Shown in pieces: positions 35,015 through 44,184 of a DNA stretch of 64,000 nt. The DNA comes from CAVQEK01 sp964596645 (GTDB lineage Bacteria; Bacteroidota; Bacteroidia; Cytophagales; Cyclobacteriaceae). Within the stretch, counting starts at the first letter, position 1, and each line of letters begins with the position of its first letter. Where the stretch lies: positions 62,001-126,000 of the forward strand of contig CAZQVB010000005.1 in the NCBI GenBank assembly GCA_964596645.1. The letters are read 5' to 3'. The notes below the pieces were generated by a model. It saw only the letters and a program-made list of their open reading frames with translations. It ran no database searches and was not told where the DNA came from. The translations under genes were made by a program, and so were the position numbers.

Positions 35015-35962
35015 ATGGAAGAATTAGACATCAAAGAACCTGTTTCTAAGGTAGTAGGCAAAGTGGAGGGTTGGATAGAAGGCCTCATTGCGCTCATCCC
35101 CAATATTCTTGTCGCTATCCTGTTCATCATCCTGGTATTCATTGTGGCCAAGCTCATTCAAAAGCTGTCGCGCAAGCTGCTGCAAAGGGCCACTGATGAT
35201 GTAGATATTCAGCAGCTTTTCACACGTATTATATACTACGTGGTGCTGGCGCTGGGCTTCTTCATTACCCTGGAAATATTACAACTGAGCAAAGCCGTCA
35301 CTTCTCTGTTGGCGGGTTTGGGCGTGTTGGGTTTGGCCCTGGGTTTTGCTTTTCAGGACATCGCCGCCAATTTTATCTCAGGCATCATACTGGCATTTCG
35401 CAAGCCATTTCACAGTGGGCACATCGTGGAGATCAGTGATGAGATGGGCACCATCGTGCGCACCAATATGCGCGAAACTGTTCTTCGCACGTTTCAAGGC
35501 CAGGAGGTATTTGTGCCCAACAAAGAAGTACTGCAGAACAAAATTATCAACTACTCCATCACGCGTGAGCGGCGCATCGACCTGCCGGTGGGCATAAGCT
35601 ATGGCGACGATCTGGAAAAAGTGCGCGACTTAGTGCTGGAAACTATCGGGAACCTGGACAGCATCAAGAAAGACAAAGACATCATTTTTGATTTCTACGA
35701 ATTCGGCAGCAGCTCCATCAATTTCAACATTCGCTTTTGGATAGACTATCCCGGACAGCCGGGCTTTTTACAAGCCAGAAATGACGCCATCATGGCGATA
35801 AAAAAGGCGTTCGACGAGAACGACATCACCATTCCTTTCCCAATTCGAACACTCGACTTTGGCATAAAGGGCGGTGAAAAATTGTCTGAGCTCAACCTTC
35901 AGAAAAGCCTTGGCCGTCGCGGAGACACTCCTGAAACCAACGGCGAAGGTAATGGCACGTGA
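35015..35962 (+). CDS. MscS-family small-conductance mechanosensitive channel
   Basis: A 315-aa inner-membrane channel that releases solutes during osmotic downshock. Two N-terminal membrane segments (about residues 25-50 and 68-90) precede the pore helix TM3 (about 95-125), rich in Gly and Ala (LLAGLGVLGLALGFAFQDIAANFISGIILAF-type region; key motif AFQDI). The cytoplasmic beta domain follows (GTIVRTNMRETVLRTFQGQEVFVPNKEV), then the alpha/beta C-terminal domain (FGSSSINFNIRFWI). The length suits the shorter MscS class. It has its own promoter-like element and is not evidently part of the sugar cluster. It converges with the nucleoside hydrolase gene. Confidence 0.93.
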   Translation: MEELDIKEPVSKVVGKVEGWIEGLIALIPNILVAILFIILVFIVAKLIQKLSRKLLQRATDDVDIQQLFTRIIYYVVLALGFFITLEILQLSKAVTSLLAGLGVLGLALGFAFQDIAANFISGIILAFRKPFHSGHIVEISDEMGTIVRTNMRETVLRTFQGQEVFVPNKEVLQNKIINYSITRERRIDLPVGISYGDDLEKVRDLVLETIGNLDSIKKDKDIIFDFYEFGSSSINFNIRFWIDYPGQPGFLQARNDAIMAIKKAFDENDITIPFPIRTLDFGIKGGEKLSELNLQKSLGRRGDTPETNGEGNGT

Positions 35963-35985
35963 GCTGTAGAATTGGTGATGGATGC

Positions 35986-36017
35986 GGGAGGTAAGATAGT
36001 AGCTGACAGCACCTCCC
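35986..36017. repeat. Inverted repeat between convergent genes
   Basis: GGGAGGT (35986-35992) pairs with ACCTCCC (36011-36017), with GCTG/CAGC inside the loop. It sits between the converging MscS and nucleoside hydrolase genes, where a bidirectional terminator is expected. No clear T-run is present, so that role is uncertain. Confidence 0.35.
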
Positions 36018-36053
36018 CTAATCAACGATTATCTAGCAACCTCCACCGACTCA

Positions 36054-36965
36054 CTACTCACCGCCAACATCATTCGCTAAAAACTGCAAGGTAGACTGAT
36101 AGAACTCGTCGATCATTTGTTGCGCATCGATGGAGTGGTACATCCATATCTGACGATTGCCTTTGTCGGCGGCAGTTTGTATCGGCACCTCGGCAGCCCA
36201 TTGCGGAAAGATCATTGCCTGGATCAGGGCCAGATCCCAAATGGTGCGTTGATAGCGCCCGCCATCCATATGTTGATACCACCGCTGAAGCAAAAAGTCG
36301 GTCAGTTCGTGTTTTCCATCAAATCGCTGCTTCGTCTTATGCCAGTTCATAGCCAGTGCAGCAGCCACATTGGTAGGGATAATGTGCAGCTCCACGCTTG
36401 ATTTCAGCACCACATCAAGGGCCTGAATGTCCATGACACAATTGAAATCGGTGGTGGTCATTATGCCTTCCTGAAAGTTGTACGATGTGCCCAGCCAGTA
36501 GAGCTTCATTTTATTCACGATCTCCGGATGATCGAGTATGGCACTGGCCACATTGGTAAGGGCGCCTAAAGCCACTACAATAAGTGTATCGTCTGCTGCC
36601 AGCATGGCCTGATCTGCGATATACTCTGAAGCAGCAGAAGTCTGTGAGCGGTCGCCCCAGTCGTACAAGCGGGCGTATGCCCCACGCTTCGACGCCACTT
36701 CGCCAGTTTTGCCCAGGTACGACAGCAATACCGTGTTGAGCCGGTAGCTTTCTTGCATACTTTGCCAATCGGTCCAGTGGCTTGCCTGGTATTGTGTGGC
36801 ATTTACACCCAACACCTGCCATGAAGGCTCTATGAGTGCCCGTACCACCGCGAAAAGATCGTCGACCTCATTGCCTGTATCGGCATCGATGATGACACGC
36901 TGCTGCTGCCCAAAGCCGATGAAAGCACTACCAATGAGCAACAGAGAAAGCAAATATTTCTTCAT
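36054..36965 (-). CDS. Exported inosine/uridine-preferring nucleoside hydrolase
   Basis: A 303-aa N-ribohydrolase of the IUNH family that cleaves nucleosides into ribose and base. A signal peptide (residues 1-19, ending GFGQ) places it in the periplasm. The calcium-binding signature DADTGNEVDD (Asp27, Asp29, Asp35, Asp36) follows directly, and the later metal ligand fits Asp244 in TIWDLAL. The Asn-rich middle (LGALTNVAS, MTTTDFNCVMD) matches the ribose pocket. It stands apart from the polysaccharide genes by 110 bp and may be a nucleoside-scavenging enzyme or one recruited for a ribose-like glycoside. Specificity is not readable. Confidence 0.88.
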   Translation of the reverse strand: MKKYLLSLLLIGSAFIGFGQQQRVIIDADTGNEVDDLFAVVRALIEPSWQVLGVNATQYQASHWTDWQSMQESYRLNTVLLSYLGKTGEVASKRGAYARLYDWGDRSQTSAASEYIADQAMLAADDTLIVVALGALTNVASAILDHPEIVNKMKLYWLGTSYNFQEGIMTTTDFNCVMDIQALDVVLKSSVELHIIPTNVAAALAMNWHKTKQRFDGKHELTDFLLQRWYQHMDGGRYQRTIWDLALIQAMIFPQWAAEVPIQTAADKGNRQIWMYHSIDAQQMIDEFYQSTLQFLANDVGGE

Positions 36966-37075
36966 GAGTGCGCGATTATTTGTGACTGCAATATAAGGCC
37001 GGAGCGGCGTAGCCCCATGGCTATTTCATTCATATGAACGCTGTGTGTACAATGCCAAAATGTAATTGGAAACAT

Positions 37076-38986
37076 TTACTGCTTAGGCCATATCTTTTGT
37101 TGGTGCAGGTCTTGATGTGTGGGTGAAAATGGCCCTGCACCGGGCTGTCGGTTGGGTCGTTTCGCGCCGAAATAGTCTTCATCAAGCACATAGGCTGATC
37201 CATCGGGGCGATCGAAAATAGCTTCGGAAATAATAGTAGTGCCCAACATAGCCGTAGTGATTACTCTGGTTTCTACTTGGTGGTGATTGGATGATGGTAT
37301 AAAGCTAAAGATGGCATTGCTGTCTTTCTCTTCTATTTTGTAATCCGCACGATGCTCTATTACTATATAATTCTGCTCTCCTCTACCAGGTTGTGCGCCG
37401 TTGTAGTAAACGTTGCCGGCTGAGTGATTGGGAAAAGCGGCATCGCCATAACCGGTGGTACCGTAAAAGCTCAGTTCACCTTCGTGTTGCCACTTTGTAT
37501 CTTCCATATTGGTTTGTACAAAAATGTTGTTGTAAAACCGATTGTCGCCATTGTATATGTTTCTCAAACCGGCCACTTTGGTAGAATGCGGCAGAAGGTA
37601 AGGCGTGAAGCGGTCCCTCACTTTCTTCAACATGATTTTACCGGCAATGAAATTGTGCACGAACGCGCCTCCTTCCGACCAGTCGCGTATAGCCACAGGA
37701 GATAAGAATATATTATTATCGACTAGGTATGGGCCGTGGTTCACCTCTGAAAAAAGATCATCTGTCGTGTTGTCATACAACAGGTTTCCTGTTACCTGAG
37801 TACCCTGCGCCATCCAGTCGAGCCATATACCTCGGCCGGTGTTGTGTATGTGGTTGTCACGGATCTCCATATCTACCGATGCATGAATTTTTATTCCGGC
37901 CATTTCTGCTCCTGCAAAGGTTCGCCTTTCCCAAATGTGGTGTATATGATTGTGATAAATCTTACTGTATACAGCTCCCAGGCTTCCTACTATTCCTGCT
38001 TGTCCACAGTATGATATGTCGTTGTTTCGCACCACGTGCCCCCCGATTTGTTCTTTCGACCATCCTATTTCCAGTGCCCTGAATATGACTTCATTGTAGT
38101 GTGTAGCGCCGTCCTTTTCCGGCTTATGCATCCATACATTATGACCGGTTGCCCGCTCTTTTCCAAGGGATATACCCACACTTTTGGAGTTGCGTATTGT
38201 GTTATGTTCAATGATCCAGCCTTTGCTCCAGTGGGTGCCGATGATGCCGGGCTGCTCAGCTGTGGGAGCGGCCCACTGAGTAGCTGCCTGTTCCAGCTCA
38301 AATCCGTTGATGGTAATGTAATTCCTGCCTGGCCGGTCCGGATAGATACAAGCTTCCCTCACCGATATTTCCACCAGTTCGCGGTTTGGATGGTACTCCT
38401 GGAAATTGGCCCATATGGTGGTGTGGGTTTCATCTGCCTGGCTATACCAGGCAAAGAGCGCAGCTTGTGGCTGTGTGGCATCAGGATACGGCTGAGGGTT
38501 CATCACCTGCTCCAGCGTACTCTTTTCGAAAAGCGCCCGCCCATTAAGAAAAACTTCTCCGGTATGATGATCAACTCCTTTTTTATCGAGCCAGTCGCCC
38601 TCCAGCAGTGTAGCGAACGGATTATGTCCGGAAAAATACTCATTGGCCAACGTCACTTTCCATACCGTGCCATCTACCCTTTGCCAGTCATCGATCACCT
38701 CGGAACCTTTGATCACCACCTTCTCCCCTTTCGCAGCCATATATACAATGGGTTCTACAGCTGAATTGCCACCACGGATGGGGTTGACAAGCTCGCGATA
38801 GATACCCTCGTGCACAAGGATGGTATCACCCGGAAATGCCATAGAAGAAGCCTGTTGAATGGTTTGGAAAGGCGACTCCTGGCTTCCATTATTTTTATTG
38901 TTCCCACCGGTAGTGACGTGCCATACCTTGGCAAAAGTGTCATTCAACAGGAATGTTTGAATGATAATAAGTAATAGCCATTTCAT
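37076..38986 (-). CDS. Exported right-handed parallel beta-helix protein (GH141/PL-like)
   Basis: A 636-aa protein with a signal peptide (residues 1-19, ending TFAK). It starts with the DUF1565-like phrase TGGNNKNNGSQESPFQTIQQA, followed by GDTILVHEGIYRELV, and then coils rich in Asn-His turns (HNTIRNSKSVGISLG, NDISYCGQAGIVG, NHIHHIWERR, DNHIHNTGRGIWLDW). Such proteins include GH141 fucosidases or xylanases and several lyases. I cannot decide among them and no family catalytic pair is certain. It lies 40 bp downstream of a GH2 gene in the same direction, so it probably belongs to the transcript from the promoter at 41896-41926. Confidence 0.65.
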   Translation of the reverse strand: MKWLLLIIIQTFLLNDTFAKVWHVTTGGNNKNNGSQESPFQTIQQASSMAFPGDTILVHEGIYRELVNPIRGGNSAVEPIVYMAAKGEKVVIKGSEVIDDWQRVDGTVWKVTLANEYFSGHNPFATLLEGDWLDKKGVDHHTGEVFLNGRALFEKSTLEQVMNPQPYPDATQPQAALFAWYSQADETHTTIWANFQEYHPNRELVEISVREACIYPDRPGRNYITINGFELEQAATQWAAPTAEQPGIIGTHWSKGWIIEHNTIRNSKSVGISLGKERATGHNVWMHKPEKDGATHYNEVIFRALEIGWSKEQIGGHVVRNNDISYCGQAGIVGSLGAVYSKIYHNHIHHIWERRTFAGAEMAGIKIHASVDMEIRDNHIHNTGRGIWLDWMAQGTQVTGNLLYDNTTDDLFSEVNHGPYLVDNNIFLSPVAIRDWSEGGAFVHNFIAGKIMLKKVRDRFTPYLLPHSTKVAGLRNIYNGDNRFYNNIFVQTNMEDTKWQHEGELSFYGTTGYGDAAFPNHSAGNVYYNGAQPGRGEQNYIVIEHRADYKIEEKDSNAIFSFIPSSNHHQVETRVITTAMLGTTIISEAIFDRPDGSAYVLDEDYFGAKRPNRQPGAGPFSPTHQDLHQQKIWPKQ

Positions 38987-39025
38987 TAGATTATCTGTTT
39001 AGGTTATCTCAATCTGTCGTCTTGC

Positions 39026-41857
39026 TCATGGCCGTTTATCTCTATTTTTCATCACCACAGAAGGGTTTAGAGGGTAGCGTCCAAATCTTTGACCATACAC
39101 GGCTATACCGCCTTTTCCTTTTGTTTCGAGTCGTATGGTCAACAAGCCATCATTTTCTGCTGCCTTTTTCAATATCTTTTTATCAATAGGCATTTTTACA
39201 AAAAAGCCATACGAACCTGCTTCCTGTAAGGAGCCCATCAATGTTTTGTGCCAATTCGAAAGTTCATGTTGATCTTGGGCGGGCTCAGGAATTACCTGAT
39301 GATGCCAGGACAGCACGCCCCGGTGATCTGCCGGGTCGTCGGGCAGATTCGTTTCATCGAGTACTACACCATTGGCCGATACAACAATATCTGAGGGGAA
39401 GAGCTTCTCATCGGTCATTGGGTATGCGTTGGGATTGCTATCCGGATATAGCCTTGCATTGAAGTCAATATTTCGCGCGGATTTTTCCTCATCACTCATG
39501 TCCTTTTTATAGAATTCCTTTGCAGATAATTCTGCCATAAACCACACCTCTTTATAAAAACCTGCAGTATAATCTTGAGGAATGCGAAAAGTGTACTCAA
39601 AGAAACCCTTGCCCATGCCGTTCATTTTAGCCCCATTGAGCACGGTTGTTTCTTTGAGGCTCCAAGCTTGAGCTGACACAGCATCCGGCGCTTGCTCAAG
39701 CACGGTATAGCCGGGCAGTGGTGCGTCTGACAGCACTTCGAAATGCACAAAATTGCGGTGAAGAATTTCTCCTTTATCATTCTTTACATACAATTTTAAG
39801 ATGGCCAGTCCGGCATGTTGCGGCATGGTCACCATCAGTGGCGGTAGCGATTGTTGCATATAAGCATGATAGGGAACCTTGAAGGTTTTTTGTGCTTGTT
39901 TTTGCACCTGGGCTATGGCGTTGGTATGCTCCAGCACATAAGCTATTTCCACATCAGAACCATGGTCTGCATCTGTCATTGCGGACAGATAGAGCGGCAC
40001 TTGTACTGTGGCGCCCGCCTGCACGGTGTGGGTTATTTCATTGCCGGTAGAGAGGTATACCGGTGAATGAAAATCATTGAGGGTCATGCCCTGAACCAGT
40101 TCTTCCAGGCCTGTATACTTTTGGGAGCGGTCGTAGCGCCAGTAACCATTCCACTCGTTCACCACATCATGATGCTCTGTATAGAGCCAGCCGGCCATTT
40201 CAGGATACTTTCTGAAGGTATTGGTCATGCGATGGTAGTCGTAACTCCAGTCTACGTCGCCTGTGGTTCCTTTATAGCCCCACACATTGCCACATTCGGT
40301 ATTGATGCTGGGCACATGGGCTTGTGAGAAACCTTCGGCATACTGAAAGGTACTTCCTGCATAGCTCTGCTCTGTTCTCGCTTTTAGTCGTTGCTCCCAC
40401 TCATGCCCCATGAGGTAATCATGTGAAGAATTGAGGTCGGTGACGGTATGTAGCGCACACCAATGGCTGTGAATGGAGTTGTCATCGACGAGTCGTGTGG
40501 AATCCAGTGATTTGGTGATATAGTACATACCCGCTGCGTAAAGTTGCTCTGGCCTTTGGTACTCCTTTCTTTGCTGTCCGTCCCTGACTACATCTTGCCT
40601 AAGCCCCCATGTTTCATTGAATACCACCCATGAAAAAATAGACGGATGGTTGAAATCGCGGCCGATCATAGCACGCAAGGTATAATCCAATTCTTGTCGA
40701 GAGCGGTCATTGAGAGGATCCGGGCTGTTGGGCAGGTCTGCCATTACGAGCATTCCCAGCTTGTCGGCCCAGTACAACTTTCTTGGAATAGGCACCTTTA
40801 TATGTGGCCGAATACCATTGAGTCCGATTTCTTTGGCCCTTTGCACTTCCATACGTAGGAATGTATCACTGGGAAAGGTGTAGTAACCCTCCGGATGATA
40901 GGCCTGATCTAAGGCCATTTGCAGATAAACCGGCTGATCGTTGATCGCTACATAGGGAAACTCAGTATCTGGCAGGTTTACAATAGAGACCTTGCGCATG
41001 CCAAAGTAGGTATTCAGGGTGTCGTCGTTGAGTATGATCTGGGTTTCGTGCAGGTACGGATCGTCCAAACTCCAAAGGCGGGGTTGAGGCAGGCTGATGG
41101 ATAATTGAAAAGAAAGTTTCCCGGATGGCACTATCGTATCTTTTTCGACATACCCATTGGGGGTTTTTATTCTTATCGTGAGGTCTTGCGGTGCTTGGGT
41201 ATATTCCGGCAGCAATACCTCGGCATGTACCAGCGATTGGTCCACATCAGGTATCAACCGAATATTTTTGACATATTCTTTACCGCGAGCCTCCAGATAT
41301 ACGGTTTGCCAGATTCCCTTTACATCTCCATACGCCTGCTTGCCCTGTAGTGTATGTGGCCGGGGGGAGTCATCTACCCTTACGACCAAAGTATGCGCAT
41401 CTCCGAAGTGTGTGCCACTCGGCAGCTCAAATTCGAAAGGCACATAACCTCCCTCATGCCGGCCGAGATGCTCACCATCCAACCATACATCCGTCTGCCA
41501 GTCGGCGGCACCCACTACGAGAAAAACCCTATTATGCTGCCAGTCGGATGGCACGCTTATCTCGCGCTTATACCAGCCAATCGGGCTTTGATCGGCTACT
41601 CCGGAAAGCTGCGAAGTCCAGGAGAAGGGCACGGATATTTTTTGGGCAAATGGCACCTTTCCATTAAACCATTGCTGATCAATTCCCTTGTTGAGCGAGT
41701 CGAGACGAAAATTCCAGTCACCGTTGAGGTTAATCCAATTATTTCTGTATAAATCTGGCCTGGGATGCTCAGGTAAGGGCATTTGAGCACTAGTGAGGGT
41801 GGTGCATATCAATACTACGCAGACTCCCAACGTGCTCTTGTGCATTCGTTTTTTCAT
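39026..41857 (-). CDS. GH2 glycoside hydrolase (beta-galactosidase type)
   Basis: A 943-aa exported GH2 enzyme. A signal peptide (about residues 8-24, ending TSAQ) precedes the jelly-roll (about 35-190: LYRNNWINLNGDW, HEGGYVPFEFEL), an Ig-like domain (195-300) and the TIM barrel (about 300-600). The acid/base is Glu415 in VFNETWG and the likely nucleophile is Glu521 in INTECGN. About 330 further residues form extra beta domains, longer than simple glucuronidases. It has a clear promoter of its own about 40 bp upstream. The three GH2 proteins of the window differ in length and motifs, so they probably cleave different beta-linked sugars. Confidence 0.85.
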   Translation of the reverse strand: MKKRMHKSTLGVCVVLICTTLTSAQMPLPEHPRPDLYRNNWINLNGDWNFRLDSLNKGIDQQWFNGKVPFAQKISVPFSWTSQLSGVADQSPIGWYKREISVPSDWQHNRVFLVVGAADWQTDVWLDGEHLGRHEGGYVPFEFELPSGTHFGDAHTLVVRVDDSPRPHTLQGKQAYGDVKGIWQTVYLEARGKEYVKNIRLIPDVDQSLVHAEVLLPEYTQAPQDLTIRIKTPNGYVEKDTIVPSGKLSFQLSISLPQPRLWSLDDPYLHETQIILNDDTLNTYFGMRKVSIVNLPDTEFPYVAINDQPVYLQMALDQAYHPEGYYTFPSDTFLRMEVQRAKEIGLNGIRPHIKVPIPRKLYWADKLGMLVMADLPNSPDPLNDRSRQELDYTLRAMIGRDFNHPSIFSWVVFNETWGLRQDVVRDGQQRKEYQRPEQLYAAGMYYITKSLDSTRLVDDNSIHSHWCALHTVTDLNSSHDYLMGHEWEQRLKARTEQSYAGSTFQYAEGFSQAHVPSINTECGNVWGYKGTTGDVDWSYDYHRMTNTFRKYPEMAGWLYTEHHDVVNEWNGYWRYDRSQKYTGLEELVQGMTLNDFHSPVYLSTGNEITHTVQAGATVQVPLYLSAMTDADHGSDVEIAYVLEHTNAIAQVQKQAQKTFKVPYHAYMQQSLPPLMVTMPQHAGLAILKLYVKNDKGEILHRNFVHFEVLSDAPLPGYTVLEQAPDAVSAQAWSLKETTVLNGAKMNGMGKGFFEYTFRIPQDYTAGFYKEVWFMAELSAKEFYKKDMSDEEKSARNIDFNARLYPDSNPNAYPMTDEKLFPSDIVVSANGVVLDETNLPDDPADHRGVLSWHHQVIPEPAQDQHELSNWHKTLMGSLQEAGSYGFFVKMPIDKKILKKAAENDGLLTIRLETKGKGGIAVYGQRFGRYPLNPSVVMKNRDKRP

Positions 41858-41895
41858 TATTTCCGGACATTAAATCGTTGCGTAACTGGTGGTGC

Positions 41896-41926
41896 CAAAA
41901 GTAGACGAGCAAAAAATAAGCGCAAA
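41896..41926 (-). promoter_or_regulatory. Consensus Bacteroidota promoter
   Basis: On the minus strand TTTG (41926 to 41923), a 19-base spacer and TACTTTTG (41903 to 41896) match the -33/-7 consensus of the Bacteroidota primary sigma factor exactly. Transcription would start near 41889, giving a leader of about 30 bases before the GH2 ATG at 41857. Confidence 0.7.
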
Positions 41927-42076
41927 GGAGCACGACGATCATCGCACTGCTCACCCCTAATTATAAATCCTTTTGCGGGGGTGTTGAAAGATGGATACAT
42001 GCTCTATCATGGTGTTCAAATCACCTCAAAACTCTCCGGTGATTTGGGCGCGAGCAAGGCCGAAATTTATATTCAT

Positions 42077-44152
42077 CTAATACTCCATTACCACACCCGC
42101 GTGCATAGTAAATTGTGGCAACACAATCTTCACAAGATTGCCGTTTCTCACATATTTCAAAGAATTGTTCCCTGGCACCTGATACACTCGCTTTATCTTT
42201 TCTGGCACTTCCACCTCCAGCGCTACACCTGGCACTGGCAGAAAATCTTCCATTACCATTACTTCTCCCCTTTTTATAGCAGGGCTATAGAGAAGGTGTG
42301 CAACGTAGCGGCTTTGTTCTTCCTGTTTGAGCAGGCTCACTCTGCCGCTGCTGGGCAGGTTATGTATTCTGAGCATGGGCGACTTGTACAATAGGTCTAT
42401 AGCATTGGCAAACAGTTGCCGGTGCAGTCGCACTCCGTGCTGGTGATATAGCCGGTCGAGGGCATGAGCAAAGAAGATAACATTGCCATGCTTCACCACA
42501 GCAGGAAATTCAGAATCTTCGAGTTTAAATGGTGTTTCGCGATGGCTGGAGTATTGCTCGTACGTCCGGTTGAAATAAGGCTCACGAATGGTTGCCAACA
42601 CTTCGCCCGATGTTGGCCTTACCAGCATGCCGGCTTCATAATTCAGAAACGGCGTACTGACAACTTCTTTGCCAATGCGGTCGGTGGCTACCGTAAAGTC
42701 GAAGTCATAGGCCGGTGCCTGTACATACTCTGCGCCCACATCCAACACGAATCGGCTGCTGTTTTTGTCGAGCGCACCGGCACCAAACACGATCAATTTG
42801 CCGCCTTTAGCCACCCAATCATTGATGGCCTCGGCTTGCTCTTCGCTCAATGAGGCGTGCCCCGGCATTATTAACAACTCCAGTTCATCGAGATTTTCCT
42901 CGTTGGCTATTATGTAATCGTGGTGCAGTTCCAGCAACATGCCAGAAGTACCATGGTCGGCTGCCTGATCGAGCGTGAGCCACATTCCCAGTTTGGCAAC
43001 AGGCCTTCCACCTGGGCCATAATCCTCTATTTTTTCCACGTACTGATATGCTTCACCAATGCGCCTATACGTTTCCATGTCCATCTCTCCGGAAGGGTGG
43101 AGCTGATCGCCGAAGTTACAGGAGACACCGAAGGAGATCATAGCCGCTGCTTCATATTTGATGGCTTCGGGATGCTTAAAGCCACCAAATTCCCCCCATG
43201 CTTTGTGAAACTTTCCGCTCATAGCCGTAGACGCCACGCCCTGGCCAAGGTGATATTTCGATTCCAAAGGCAGGTTGTCGTATCCGCCCCAGGTAGATGG
43301 CAGGTCTTCCAAATCCTGATGGGTATTCATATCGTACAAACGCTGCTTAAATATTTGCCTGTCTTTGAGCCTGGTGGTAGCATTGAAGTACACAGTGGCC
43401 TCAGGATGGTATTTAGCGATCATTTCGCGCAGCGCCTTCATATGTGCTTTGAAGGCCAGATTCATGCTTTCAGACACAGCAGTTGTGTCGGTCAAGTCTA
43501 CGCCTTCTGCCTTCATCCTTTGCAGGCAGTATTGGCAATAGCATTCATTCGCAATATGATAGATGTCGAACCAAAAACCGTCTACATCATAAGCCGAACA
43601 GATTTCCTCAACCTGCTCCATAATGGCCTGGTGGTAAGGACCGCTGATAGCAGGGCACAGGCACTGCCAGGAATAATTGGGGCGCGGGGCTGTAGGTGCA
43701 GCAAGCATGTCGAGATTCATGGTGAATATGCTGCCATCCTTTTTTCTGATACACCATTCCGGGTGATTTTCGGCATCGTTTGCCGACCAGCCCACGGTAA
43801 AATAAATAGGTGCCTTCACGCCAATTTCATGGCAGGCCTCTATTTGTTCACCCAGTAGGTCAAATGATAAATGAGGATGCACATGACCGAGCTTTGTCGG
43901 GTAGTAGCTCCAGCCATGATGCCCCTTGCCGAAAATATTTATCTGGTTTACACGACCTGCTTGTAAAGCCTTTTGAAATTGTTCTTTATCAAATCTTTCT
44001 CCGATACCGGGTATATGCTCCGACGTGTGAAAATCCAGATGTACCTGCCGGGTGGGGAGAGGCTCTTGTATCGATCGCTGTGACTGAGCCTGCACTTTTG
44101 CAACAAAAGCCAATAAAAGAAAGGCAAACAAAGCCGTGGATGTACTTTTCAT
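42077..44152 (-). CDS. GHL6/GH151-like exported glycosidase
   Basis: About 690 aa. From Met12 of the open frame (ATG at 44152) there is a good signal peptide ending VQAQ. The first ATG at 44185 overlaps the previous stop (TAATG) and is the alternative start. A TIM-barrel domain of the hypothetical-glycosyl-hydrolase-6 type (PF14871) contains HLDFHTSEHIP, GKGHHGWSYYPT and DGFWFDIYH, whose Asp is a candidate nucleophile. A flavodoxin-like beta-galactosidase trimerisation domain (LELLIMPGHASLSEEQAEAI) and a beta C-terminus follow. Known relatives include GH151 alpha-L-fucosidases, which would match the GH29 gene nearby; activity is inferred. It is coupled to the GH97 gene. Confidence 0.7.
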   Translation of the reverse strand: MKSTSTALFAFLLLAFVAKVQAQSQRSIQEPLPTRQVHLDFHTSEHIPGIGERFDKEQFQKALQAGRVNQINIFGKGHHGWSYYPTKLGHVHPHLSFDLLGEQIEACHEIGVKAPIYFTVGWSANDAENHPEWCIRKKDGSIFTMNLDMLAAPTAPRPNYSWQCLCPAISGPYHQAIMEQVEEICSAYDVDGFWFDIYHIANECYCQYCLQRMKAEGVDLTDTTAVSESMNLAFKAHMKALREMIAKYHPEATVYFNATTRLKDRQIFKQRLYDMNTHQDLEDLPSTWGGYDNLPLESKYHLGQGVASTAMSGKFHKAWGEFGGFKHPEAIKYEAAAMISFGVSCNFGDQLHPSGEMDMETYRRIGEAYQYVEKIEDYGPGGRPVAKLGMWLTLDQAADHGTSGMLLELHHDYIIANEENLDELELLIMPGHASLSEEQAEAINDWVAKGGKLIVFGAGALDKNSSRFVLDVGAEYVQAPAYDFDFTVATDRIGKEVVSTPFLNYEAGMLVRPTSGEVLATIREPYFNRTYEQYSSHRETPFKLEDSEFPAVVKHGNVIFFAHALDRLYHQHGVRLHRQLFANAIDLLYKSPMLRIHNLPSSGRVSLLKQEEQSRYVAHLLYSPAIKRGEVMVMEDFLPVPGVALEVEVPEKIKRVYQVPGNNSLKYVRNGNLVKIVLPQFTMHAGVVMEY

Positions 44153-44184
44153 TCTGATCTGATCAATCGTTCTTGAAGTCGACA

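Noticed and set aside
42920..43858. Long antisense reading frames such as this one and those at 2600-3199, 24714-25439 and 38036-38764
   Set aside because: They run opposite to genes with clear domains and show no family motifs, signal peptides or start sites of their own.
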